Shown here: piece by piece, positions 1-7,159 of the stretch
Position numbering within the stretch: the stretch's first letter is position 1
Layout of the letters: each line of letters starts with the position of its first letter
Source: Nanobdellati archaeon
GTDB lineage: Archaea; EX4484-52; JAADEF01
NCBI GenBank assembly: GCA_026997215.1
Contig: JALWJP010000099.1
Coordinates: 324-14,361 of the forward strand
Reading direction: 5' to 3'
Length of the DNA stretch: 14,038 nucleotides
Made by a program: the position numbers and the translations under genes
The notes under the pieces: generated by a model
The model's database searches: none
Told to the model about the DNA's origin: nothing
What the model saw: only the letters and a program-made list of their open reading frames with translations

Positions 1-615
1 GTGTTTAGAATGAGGTATTTATCTGAGAGAAAATATAACAGATACTTAAAAATAGGATTATTATTATTTGTATTATTTACTTGGCAAGTAGTACCTCTCA
101 TACACGAATTAGGTCATGTAATTGCACTTGAAATTTACAATTGCAAATATTGGGCGCGCTGGGAACATGGTTATTTCAAAGAACTATATGGTAAAATATA
201 TGATAGATGTGATCTAAATCCCAATCAACTTTTATGGTTGTATGCCTCAGGATTAATATTAACTACATTTATAGGTATACTATTTTTAAGTTTAGAGATC
301 ATAAGCATCAAAAAAAAGAAAATAGAATGGGCTTTAATATTCCTATTTACAAGTTATGCTTTTTTATTAGATCTTGTTAATTATTTGTTATTTCCTCAAG
401 GAGATGTAGAAGCCATACTTTCGTTAACAGGTAAAGAGAATGCCATAAACAAAACACCTTTTTTAGGCATCTTCTTATTAATGGCTATGATAACTTATTT
501 ATACATCAGCATACATGAGGAATTAGAAGTAATAATAATAAAAGAAGAAGGTCTTATTAAAAAATGGATGAAAAAATTGATGAGATACCTGAAGAGGAAA
601 CATGTACATCATTAA
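1..615 (+). CDS. Putative M50-like membrane zinc metalloprotease (start may lie outside the window)
   Basis: A 204-residue integral membrane protein read from the window edge. Residues about 17-38 form a hydrophobic helix ending in HELGH (35-39), the HExxH zinc-binding motif. A second motif, FPQGD (131-135), lies next to a later hydrophobic stretch and could supply the third zinc ligand (Asp135), as in site-2 proteases of family M50. Further hydrophobic segments are at about 76-96, 107-130 and 152-170, and the C-terminal tail is very basic. Such enzymes cleave substrates within the membrane; the substrate here is unknown. The first codon is GTG at base 1 and an in-frame ATG follows at base 10, so the true start is undecided and could be upstream. 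The last 59 bases overlap the 3' end of the convergent PKD-protein gene. The zinc motif is clear; the M50 assignment is inferred from motif layout. Confidence 0.7.
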   Translation: MFRMRYLSERKYNRYLKIGLLLFVLFTWQVVPLIHELGHVIALEIYNCKYWARWEHGYFKELYGKIYDRCDLNPNQLLWLYASGLILTTFIGILFLSLEIISIKKKKIEWALIFLFTSYAFLLDLVNYLLFPQGDVEAILSLTGKENAINKTPFLGIFLLMAMITYLYISIHEELEVIIIKEEGLIKKWMKKLMRYLKRKHVHH

Positions 616-3600
616 GTTTCCTTACAGCTTTTTTTCCATTATCTTCTAAAACCGCAAATATTTTCAAGTTATGGTTTCCTGATGAAGTAGGAACATAAGG
701 TAAATAAACCTTTTCTCTGTCTGCAATATATAGACTTAAACTTCCTCTAACTTTACTATCATCCTCTATAATGTAAACAGAAACATAAGAAGGTATTTGA
801 GTTTCCACCACTATAGGTATTATATTTTCCACATTCGCATATAGTTCGTGAGGTAAAGCAATCTCACCAATTCGAATATAAAAAGTTACATTGAAATTAT
901 CTTTATATGTATAAGGCCCATTTTCTAATTTGAAGGTATGGGTTCCATTATTGAACACATTTCCCATCTCATAATTTTGCACACAGTAAATACGAGTGTT
1001 CTCATAATCTGGAATGTAGTGTTTAACCATCAACATATCATCTACGTAAACATTTACTATAGAAGTCACAGGATTGGATATACAGAAACTATAAACTATT
1101 GGTTCATCAGCATTATACTCCTTAGAAATCACAACATTAGAAAATTCTGCTACAACTTTCTTTACATAAATATTCTTATAATATTGATTTACTAAATTAC
1201 CATTACTATCATAAATCTTAACATATAAATAATAGTAAGTATTAGGGTATACATAAGGTTCATAAGTTGGTAATTCGAAATTTAACTCTCTTTCTTCATT
1301 CTCCTCAAAAGAGAGGGTCTTAGATGTAACATAATTGCCAAAAACTATCATCACTTCAATATTCGAAAAAGATACGTCTTCTTTATTTCTAAGAGTAATA
1401 TTTACAGAGTTATTTAACCCGTAATAAAGAACAGAAGGAACATCTACATCCTCAATTACAATATCTCCATAATTAGGAGTCAAAGGATATGTTGGCGATG
1501 TTGAAGGCGTATAATAACCTCCTGAAGAAGAATCTGCAGAAGGGGAAGTTGTTCCACCCCCACTACCTGTGTAAGATGTGACAACAATAGTTACAGTTGC
1601 TTCTGCTTGTGCAGAATGCTCATCCACCACTCTCAATTTAGCTGTGTAAGTTGCTGCTGTTGTATAGGTATGAGTTATAGTTCCAGCATTGCAGTTAGGG
1701 ATAATCTTTTCATAATTACCATCATTATTTGCGTCAAAATAACAAGTTAATGCATCGTTATCTGCATCGCTAACATCATAGCTGAAAGTTACGTCTAATG
1801 GAGCATATCCCGAAGTTGGAGATGCGGAAAATACATTGATTACGGGGTTGTTATTAGATGGAACTGTGACAACAATAGTTACAGTTGCTTCTGCTTGTGC
1901 AGAATGCTCATCCACCACTCTCAATTTAGCTGTGTAAGTTGCTGCTGTTGTATAGGTATGAGTTATAGTTCCAGCATTGCAGTTAGGAATAATCTTTTCA
2001 TAATTACCATCATTATTTGCGTCAAAATAACAGGTTAATGCATCGTTATCTGCATCGCTAACATCATAGCTGAAAGTTACGTCTAATGGAGCATATCCCG
2101 AAGTTGGAGATGCGGAAAATACATTGATTACGGGGTTGTTATTAGATGGAACTGTGACAACAATAGTTACAGTTGCTTCTGCTTGTGCATTATCTTCATC
2201 TCTTAAAGTCAATTTAGCAATATAAGTGCCCTCCGCTGCATAAGTATAAGTAACGCTACCTGCTGTACAACGATAAAGGATTTTATCTACTAATCCATTA
2301 TTATCAAAATCGAAATAACACGTAAGATCATCACCATCAGCATCTCCTACAGCATAGGAGAAAGTAACTGATAAAGGTGCTGTGCCATTAGTTGGTAAGG
2401 CATCAAAAGTAAAAATTTGAGGTTTAGTGTTCTTCTCTTCATGAACCACCACAGTTAAAACAGATTCGTCTTCTCCGTATTTTTCATCTTTAACTTGTAA
2501 TCTTGGTTGATAAGTACCAGCAATATTGTAAACATGGCTTATAGATCCGCTACTACAATGCTCCACTATTTCATCAGCATTTCCATCATTATCAAAATCG
2601 AAATAACAAGTAAGATCATCATTGTCTTGATCCACTACTTCATAAGTGAAAATTACATTTAAAGGTTCAATACCTTCGTTAGGTACGGCAGTAAAGGTTG
2701 TGATATGAGGAGCATGATTTTCTTCATCATAAGTGATAGTAGGCAATAAAGTAACAAATATTTTTAGATCATTAGTAAGCCAGTAAATAATACCATAGGC
2801 ATCCTCGTAACCTTCTTTTGTTACTTTATAAGCATATCCTGTTTCTCCAGGAAGGTTAAAAGTTGCTTTTCCAGTTTCATCTGTATACTCAACATAGTTT
2901 TGACTCATTTGCTGTTTATTTATTACTTTTATTAAAGCATTTGAAATAGGTGATCTATCGCGGTTATCTTGAACAATAAATTCCACTAAAAAACTATCTT
3001 TATACACATCAAAATCTAAGTTATAGGTTACAGGAATATTAGTAGGCACGTTATAAGAAGAACATTGAACTTCATTACCTTTTAACTCCAACTCTACTCT
3101 GTAATTACCTTGATCAAAAGTTTTAGGTATGGTAAAAACATAAGATTTTAACAAAAGATTGTTTTGAGAAGGAAGATTTATAGTTTTTTCATAAACATAA
3201 GTGGCAGTATGTTTATCGTATATTCTCACTATTAAAATACTATCAACAGGATAAACATTGCCAGGAGCCATATATGCCTGAGATTTATACTCAAAATGTA
3301 ATCGAGGATTATCACTGCTTCCTATCCTTGCTTCTCCGTGAGAATCTGTAATACTAACAGAAGTCAATATGCTTTGACATGCGGCAGCATAAGGATCATA
3401 CACTACTGTGTTTGCATAAGCCTTGCTTACACCGCCGTTAATAACTTGATTATCCTCTACCTCTGCAACCCATCTAACCATTATTTCTCCTACTTGAGTA
3501 GGAGTCCATGTAAAAGATATGTGAGAGGAGCAAGTTTGAGGTAAAATACTTACATGTTCTTTTTTAGTAAATAAAACATTATTATTAGCATCATTAACCG

Positions 3601-4276
3601 TAATAATTACATCTCCATCTAATCTATAATCAATAATTTCCCCATCCTCAGGAGGAATATAACCCACAATACCATTAAATCTAAGTGCATTACATACCTG
3701 AGCAGAAATCTTAACGGGAATATCAATAAACAAAGGATCATTACGATTATGGTAATTCTCTAATTTCAAGTTCTCAAGTTGAAAAGAAACATATTCTATC
3801 TTTCGAGGTTTTGATTGAGCAATAACATTATCTACACAAAAAGGATTATTACAAACACTATTAACGGTATAAAGGTTCACATAACCTATATAATCCTTTG
3901 CAAAAACATAAAAAGCATATTTTGCATTATTAGAAATGTCTTTAAATCTCAACATCACATACATATTTTCTTTTAAAGATACTACTTCACCCTCTTGAAT
4001 CTTATAAGGAGCTATGCATGTTTCAAATTCTTGAATGCCAGATGAAGAAGATAAACAATCCCATGCTTCTTTTTTATAAATATCTGCTTTTACATCTTCC
4101 ACCTGAGAGCAAGAAGAATCTAAACATTTATAAGCTAATAATTTTCCTTCTATAGTGTCAGTAACCGCAGGATCAAAATTTATTTTATAAAGTTTAAGCA
4201 TATCTGCAGCATAAACATTGGGCAAAAAGATTATTATAAATGCGCTCAATAGCAAAATCATATACTTAAATTTCAT
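557..4276 (-). CDS. Large secreted protein with four PKD domains
   Basis: A 1239-residue exported protein. It opens with a Sec-type signal peptide (MKFKYM, a hydrophobic core, cleavage probably near VYA|AD, about residue 23). About 400 residues of probable beta-sandwich follow, then a carboxypeptidase-regulatory-like fold (about 428-495, with the DETGKATFNLPGE turn). Four PKD domains occupy about 519-900. Each carries a conserved Cys pair flanking the Asp-rich loop (LTCYFD ... C), suggesting one disulfide per domain; the first loop, DFDNDGNADE, looks like a DxDxDG calcium site. A Ser/Gly/Thr/Pro linker (about 905-935) leads to a CARDB-like beta-rich C-terminus. No C-terminal membrane anchor is seen. 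PKD domains usually mediate protein or glycan contacts on archaeal surfaces, so a role in the cell envelope or adhesion is inferred. A strong Shine-Dalgarno (GGGTGAG) precedes the ATG. It is the second gene of an operon, 16 bp after the lipoprotein gene. Its 3' end overlaps the convergent protease gene by 59 bp. Confidence 0.85.
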   Translation of the reverse strand: MKFKYMILLLSAFIIIFLPNVYAADMLKLYKINFDPAVTDTIEGKLLAYKCLDSSCSQVEDVKADIYKKEAWDCLSSSSGIQEFETCIAPYKIQEGEVVSLKENMYVMLRFKDISNNAKYAFYVFAKDYIGYVNLYTVNSVCNNPFCVDNVIAQSKPRKIEYVSFQLENLKLENYHNRNDPLFIDIPVKISAQVCNALRFNGIVGYIPPEDGEIIDYRLDGDVIITVNDANNNVLFTKKEHVSILPQTCSSHISFTWTPTQVGEIMVRWVAEVEDNQVINGGVSKAYANTVVYDPYAAACQSILTSVSITDSHGEARIGSSDNPRLHFEYKSQAYMAPGNVYPVDSILIVRIYDKHTATYVYEKTINLPSQNNLLLKSYVFTIPKTFDQGNYRVELELKGNEVQCSSYNVPTNIPVTYNLDFDVYKDSFLVEFIVQDNRDRSPISNALIKVINKQQMSQNYVEYTDETGKATFNLPGETGYAYKVTKEGYEDAYGIIYWLTNDLKIFVTLLPTITYDEENHAPHITTFTAVPNEGIEPLNVIFTYEVVDQDNDDLTCYFDFDNDGNADEIVEHCSSGSISHVYNIAGTYQPRLQVKDEKYGEDESVLTVVVHEEKNTKPQIFTFDALPTNGTAPLSVTFSYAVGDADGDDLTCYFDFDNNGLVDKILYRCTAGSVTYTYAAEGTYIAKLTLRDEDNAQAEATVTIVVTVPSNNNPVINVFSASPTSGYAPLDVTFSYDVSDADNDALTCYFDANNDGNYEKIIPNCNAGTITHTYTTAATYTAKLRVVDEHSAQAEATVTIVVTVPSNNNPVINVFSASPTSGYAPLDVTFSYDVSDADNDALTCYFDANNDGNYEKIIPNCNAGTITHTYTTAATYTAKLRVVDEHSAQAEATVTIVVTSYTGSGGGTTSPSADSSSGGYYTPSTSPTYPLTPNYGDIVIEDVDVPSVLYYGLNNSVNITLRNKEDVSFSNIEVMIVFGNYVTSKTLSFEENEERELNFELPTYEPYVYPNTYYYLYVKIYDSNGNLVNQYYKNIYVKKVVAEFSNVVISKEYNADEPIVYSFCISNPVTSIVNVYVDDMLMVKHYIPDYENTRIYCVQNYEMGNVFNNGTHTFKLENGPYTYKDNFNVTFYIRIGEIALPHELYANVENIIPIVVETQIPSYVSVYIIEDDSKVRGSLSLYIADREKVYLPYVPTSSGNHNLKIFAVLEDNGKKAVRKLNDVHVSSSGISSIFSSIF
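629..635 (+). terminator. U-tract, possible terminator of the M50-like gene
   Basis: A run of seven T residues lies 14 bases after the stop codon of the rightward membrane-protease gene. Archaeal RNA polymerase often terminates at such U-tracts, with or without a hairpin. The run sits inside the antisense 3' part of the PKD-protein gene, so it may be chance in an AT-rich genome. Confidence 0.25.
1577..2152 (-). repeat. Two tandem 288-bp copies encoding PKD domains 3 and 4
   Basis: Bases 1577-1864 and 1865-2152 repeat with a period of exactly 288 bp (96 codons). They differ at only two positions that I could find: G at 1700 against A at 1988, and A at 1745 against G at 2033. Both fall in third codon positions (Ile ATC/ATT and Thr ACT/ACC), so the encoded repeats are identical. 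Identity carries on to about 2189, into the start of PKD domain 2, after which the older domains diverge strongly. This indicates a recent in-frame duplication or ongoing homogenisation. Confidence 0.95.
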
Positions 4277-4292
4277 TATCTCACCCTTTTAA

Positions 4293-5750
4293 TCATCCTT
4301 TTAAAGTTATTTTTACACCAAACTCTTTTTCTAACTTTTCTAATTCTTTATTAAAATGAGGATTATAACTTATCAAACCCGGCACTATTGTTGTACCTCC
4401 TTCGTCTGTCCCGCTACCTGGACCAATAAGTCCGTTAGGAGAAGGCGGATTATAAGGTTGTGGTTCTTCTCCTTGAGGAGGTTGATTTTCTCCTCCCTGT
4501 TCAGAAGTAGATGAAGTTTCTCTTTCTTTACTTTTTGATTCTAATTCATCAGTTATCTCCTTCAAGATATAAGCAAATAACGCTTCTTTGCTTATCCTCG
4601 AAAAAGCAGTACGTAAGGTCTTGTATCCTCTATTTTCTTCATTTACAGCCAAAAGATAATTATTCCTTACATCTATTTCTAAAGGAGTAGAGGATTCTAC
4701 CACTACCATACCTTTTCTATTTTCTAATTTTAATGGAACAACATACTTATAAGGAAAACGCGAATTAATTCCTGCTAACTCTAAACCTGCATGTGATGCA
4801 AATAAGGAATAAAGATTGGTTACCTTGCATTTCTCTTTCTGTTGTATCCTAAAAGCATAGATCTGATAAGGAGGATGATCCTTAACTTCTGAATAAGTTT
4901 GAATAGCTGAAATACCTGTGGCTATCAAAGGTACACTCCACGGAACATAATTAGATCCTAAAATAAGAGGATAAGAGCTATATGCAATAAATGAAGTAAT
5001 AGGGTTAGTAATTACTATATGATTTTTACGTTGTACTACTATAGAAGTGTCTTCCACACCTTCATTAACTAATTTAATAGCTAAACCATCAACTTCCATA
5101 TCTTGTAGTTCTTTTAATTTCAACGAATTAAAGTAAGTTATCATTTCCACAGGTAATTTGTTATCTAATTCACTATCATATACATGAACTACATACCTAT
5201 TTTCTCCTTTAATAGCAATAACATGATGTTCAAAAGGATTATCATATGTATCAAAATAAGATAATAAAGTTTCTTGAAGTTTGACCATTCTTATTGCCTC
5301 ACCATTAAGAACATTATTAATATAATTTTCCTCTTGATAGGGTTCCGCATAATTATAAAAGTCCAGTGCTCTTCTTAACCCCTCTAAACTAGGTAAAATT
5401 ATTTTTTCAACTCCCTCTTTTCGAGGGTCGTAAACAAACCATGCACCTGCTACACCACCATTATTCAAAAATCTTTGCATGTCTTGATATAAAGGAGAAT
5501 CAGGATTTTCCAGATAAGAAGTTTTTCCGCCATTTTCTCCATACCATTTACGAAGTAAAGCATGATTATCAGAATTCTTACCTTCTTTAGCTAACCCTTC
5601 TATTTCCTTTTTTGAAGGGACTATTATTCTCTCGGAAGTTTCATTAAGTTTCTGAGGCAAAGAATATTGTTGTTGAGTAACCGTTACACATCCTTGTACA
5701 CCTAATGCCAAAGCAGTTAACCCTGCTAAAGATCTGTAAATCTCTCTCAT
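4293..5750 (-). CDS. Probable surface lipoprotein of unknown function
   Basis: From the ATG at 5750 this is a 485-residue protein. Its N-terminus is a short positively charged stretch, a hydrophobic core and a lipobox-like VQGC, so Cys21 would be the lipidated first residue of the mature protein. The body matches no family I recognise. It has mixed alpha/beta sequence, a hydrophobic stretch in the middle (about 256-286, SFIAYSSYPLILG...), then a Glu/Ser- and Pro/Gly-rich linker (about 410-450) and a short charged C-terminal helix. A GTG at 5768 in the same frame would add six residues. The ATG is preferred because GGTG lies six bases before it and the TATA-like box places transcription start near 5766, too close to the GTG. 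The stop is 16 bp before the PKD-protein gene, so the two probably form one operon and may act together at the surface. Confidence 0.75.
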   Translation of the reverse strand: MREIYRSLAGLTALALGVQGCVTVTQQQYSLPQKLNETSERIIVPSKKEIEGLAKEGKNSDNHALLRKWYGENGGKTSYLENPDSPLYQDMQRFLNNGGVAGAWFVYDPRKEGVEKIILPSLEGLRRALDFYNYAEPYQEENYINNVLNGEAIRMVKLQETLLSYFDTYDNPFEHHVIAIKGENRYVVHVYDSELDNKLPVEMITYFNSLKLKELQDMEVDGLAIKLVNEGVEDTSIVVQRKNHIVITNPITSFIAYSSYPLILGSNYVPWSVPLIATGISAIQTYSEVKDHPPYQIYAFRIQQKEKCKVTNLYSLFASHAGLELAGINSRFPYKYVVPLKLENRKGMVVVESSTPLEIDVRNNYLLAVNEENRGYKTLRTAFSRISKEALFAYILKEITDELESKSKERETSSTSEQGGENQPPQGEEPQPYNPPSPNGLIGPGSGTDEGGTTIVPGLISYNPHFNKELEKLEKEFGVKITLKG

Positions 5751-5785
5751 GAACAACACCTTTAACACATTACCACTAAAAATAA

Positions 5786-5802
5786 GTATAAAATATATTA
5801 TT
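5786..5802 (-). promoter_or_regulatory. TATA-like promoter for the lipoprotein-PKD operon
   Basis: On the minus strand the stretch reads as an A/T-only box centred on ATATTTTATA. A start about 26 bp downstream would fall near 5766, giving a leader of about 16 bases that contains the GGTG ribosome-binding site (5757-5760). Confidence 0.45.
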
Positions 5803-5862
5803 AATTTCGAAAGATTTTTAAAGATGATCTAAAGAACCAACGCTTTTTTAAAGTTAGTGAAG

Positions 5863-6000
5863 ATAGTCACCTCACGCGTTAGCGTGATGGTGGCTCCCAG
5901 AAGGAAGGGGTTCCCGAAGGGGCGAAGCCCATAGTCACCTCATGCCGAAGGCATGACGGTGGCTCCCAGAAGGAAGGGGTTCCCGAAGGGGCGAAGCCCC
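5863..6000. repeat. GC-rich tandem duplication beside tRNA-Ile
   Basis: Two copies of a unit of about 69 bp lie head to tail: 5863-5930 and 5931-6000. The flanks ATAGTCACCTCA and the 3' portion GGTGGCTCCCAGAAGG through GGGGCGAAGCCC are identical in both. Only the tip of the first hairpin differs. The second copy is 44 G+C out of 70, far above the surrounding sequence. No open reading frame of note crosses it and I see no other copy in the window. It begins only six bases beyond the tRNA 3' end. Whether it is a duplicated RNA gene, a REP-like palindromic element or a transposon-end remnant cannot be decided here. Confidence 0.9.
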
Positions 6001-6002
6001 TT
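5863..6002 (+). ncRNA. Candidate structured RNA with paired hairpins (hypothesis)
   Basis: Read on the plus strand, each copy starts with a long hairpin. In copy 1 (5865-5895), AGTCACC-TCACGC, loop GTTA, GCGTGA, a bulged T, then GGTGGCT. In copy 2 (5933-5964), AGTCACC-TCATGCC, loop GAA, GGCATGA, a bulged C, then GGTGGCT. The tips differ but stay paired: a C-G pair in copy 1 is a T-A pair in copy 2, and copy 2 gains one pair. The outer stem needs a G-U pair on the plus strand and would be a C-A mismatch on the minus strand, which favours plus-strand RNA. A second hairpin ends the region: AAGGGGC, loop GAA, GCCCCTT (5986-6002); in copy 1 it is shortened. High GC in an AT-rich genome is typical of structural RNA. 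No convincing promoter is seen. A hairpin-bearing transposon end or REP-like element is an equal alternative. Confidence 0.35.
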
Positions 6003-6006
6003 GGTA

Positions 6007-6081
6007 TGGTCCCCGAGGGATTCGAACCCTCGACCTCCACGTTATCAGCGTGGCGCTCTAACCAAGCTGAGCTAGGGGACC
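6007..6081 (-). tRNA. tRNA-Ile (anticodon GAT)
   Basis: A complete cloverleaf reads on the minus strand. The acceptor is GGTCCCC/GGGGACC with discriminator A. The D arm is GCTC/GAGC with loop AGCTTGGTTA. The anticodon stem CCACG/CGTGG encloses loop CTGATAA, giving anticodon GAT, which decodes ATC and ATT. A five-base variable loop and a T arm GAGGG/CCCTC with TTCGAAT complete it. There is no intron, and CCA does not directly follow the discriminator, so it must be added by nucleotidyltransferase. The 3' trailer runs straight into the GC-rich hairpin repeats at 5863-6002. Confidence 0.97.
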
Positions 6082-6091
6082 TTTAATCACA

Positions 6092-6125
6092 CATATATAA
6101 GAAACTAATAATTTTAAAAATTTAA
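6092..6125. promoter_or_regulatory. Divergent promoter region of tRNA-Ile and the RHH gene
   Basis: The 60-bp gap between tRNA-Ile and the RHH gene is almost pure A/T. TTTAAAAATTTAA (6113-6125) is centred about 24 bp before the RHH ATG and would give a leaderless or nearly leaderless mRNA. On the minus strand the same A/T block sits about 26-32 bp before the tRNA 5' end and could serve it. A second box, TTATATATG (6092-6100), lies closer to the tRNA. The real start sites cannot be assigned from sequence alone. Confidence 0.4.
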
Positions 6126-6141
6126 GACAAATATTTTAGTT

Positions 6142-6459
6142 ATGAAAGAAAAAATAATATGTTTAAGGTTAAATGAAGAACTTCTTGAAAAAATAGCTGT
6201 GGCGGCTCAAAAGAGAAATACTTCTAAGAGCACATTAATCAGGGACATATTAGTAAAGTATTTAGAAAGTGAAAAGAAAGACAACCCGTCTGAAATAAAA
6301 AAATATAATCCCGATGAAATGAATGTGATCGCCTCTCTCTCAAAAGAACACTATCTTTTAAAGAAAAGAGTGGAAGAACTAGAGCAATATCAAAAAAGAA
6401 CATATGACTTACTGACTCAACTCATTACAACACTCAAAACCTCCGTGCTGAAAGAATAA
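6142..6459 (+). CDS. Ribbon-helix-helix (CopG-like) DNA-binding protein with C-terminal coiled coil
   Basis: A 105-residue protein. Residues 3-9 (KIICLRL) form the strand that inserts in the DNA major groove in ribbon-helix-helix dimers. The two helices follow: NEELLEKIAVAAQKRN, the turn TSKS, then TLIRDILVKYLESEKK. A short polar linker leads to a second half (about 62-103) with heptad-like hydrophobics (LLKKRVEELEQYQKRTYDLL), probably a coiled coil for oligomerisation. The family members are small transcriptional repressors or plasmid-copy and antitoxin proteins. No toxin-like partner follows: the next gene is convergent. The start ATG has no Shine-Dalgarno, which agrees with the TATA box 24 bp upstream and a leaderless mRNA. 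The 3' end overlaps the convergent trmI by 26 bp. The target site is unknown. Confidence 0.8.
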   Translation: MKEKIICLRLNEELLEKIAVAAQKRNTSKSTLIRDILVKYLESEKKDNPSEIKKYNPDEMNVIASLSKEHYLLKKRVEELEQYQKRTYDLLTQLITTLKTSVLKE

Positions 6460-7159
6460 AAGCTGTATGTCCAAGCATTCTAAAAATCGGACGTAAAGGT
6501 AAAATCTGCCATTCCCTTAAGATTATTTCCCTTAACTCCAAACCCACAAAGTTCAAAGCTTTTAAGTTTTCCCTTGCTTTAATAACTTGTTCTATTACAG
6601 GTAAATAAAGTACAAGAAAACCGCCGGGCTTCAAAAACTCCTTAGCTTTCTGAACATAACTTATCTCATAAGCATTCTTAAAATCTAAGAGCACTAAGTC
6701 AAACAAGTCATTTGACTCAAATTCTAAAAGATCGCAATTATAAAGTTCCACATTAGTTATATTAAAGTTTTCTAAATTCTTTTTCACAATAGAGTAAAAG
6801 TCCTTTCTTTTTTCTAAACTTACAACTTTCTTAAAAATAAAGGACAAGAAAATAGTTGCATGTCCGCTACCACTTCCTGCTTCCAAAACTTTGGCATCTT
6901 TCCCCATATAAAATCTTCGCATAATATATCCGATATCCTTCTCATGTATAATTTGCGCTTTTCTCTTAAAAGATTTTTGGAAATAATCTGAAAAATAAGG
7001 TGTAGTAACTAAAAATTTTACACCTTTAGAAGATTCAACATAAAGAGGGAATTTATTGCTTGAAATCTTCACTTTTCCCTCGTTAAATACATATTCTTTT
7101 TTGCCTTGTTCTCTCACATAAATATTTCCATTCTCGCTTATAAAAACAACATACATCAT
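6434..7159 (-). CDS. trmI: tRNA (adenine-N1-)-methyltransferase, TrmI family
   Basis: A 241-residue class I SAM methyltransferase expected to form m1A at position 57/58 of the tRNA T loop, acting as a homotetramer. The N-terminal small beta domain (about 1-60) is followed by the family hallmark RKAQIIHEKDIGYI (about 65-79). The SAM-binding glycine loop EAGSGSGH is at about 94-101, an acidic ribose-binding position in VVSLEKR follows, and the C-terminal signature is REWQILPLRP with RMLGHTAF near 220-235. The catalytic-loop region reads LLDFKNAYE where relatives usually have a DxPxPW-like sequence, a notable deviation. The ATG at 7159 overlaps the stop of the exchanger gene as ATGA, with GGGTGA just before it. 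A second ATG follows immediately (7156), and a TTG at 7168 would add three residues. The gene is probably co-transcribed with the exchanger. Confidence 0.87.
   Translation of the reverse strand: MMYVVFISENGNIYVREQGKKEYVFNEGKVKISSNKFPLYVESSKGVKFLVTTPYFSDYFQKSFKRKAQIIHEKDIGYIMRRFYMGKDAKVLEAGSGSGHATIFLSFIFKKVVSLEKRKDFYSIVKKNLENFNITNVELYNCDLLEFESNDLFDLVLLDFKNAYEISYVQKAKEFLKPGGFLVLYLPVIEQVIKARENLKALNFVGLELREIILREWQILPLRPIFRMLGHTAFILSARRF

Noticed and set aside
938..1195. Plus-strand reading frame inside the PKD-protein gene
   Set aside because: It lies antisense to a long well-supported coding region, has no recognisable domain and reads like a low-complexity shadow.
5863..6000. CRISPR array
   Set aside because: Only two units are present. 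The variable part is the tip of a self-complementary hairpin, not an unrelated spacer, and no cas gene is nearby.
5863..6081. Insertion sequence with terminal inverted repeats
   Set aside because: No transposase reading frame and no clear target-site duplication are visible. The palindromes are internal hairpins within a direct duplication.
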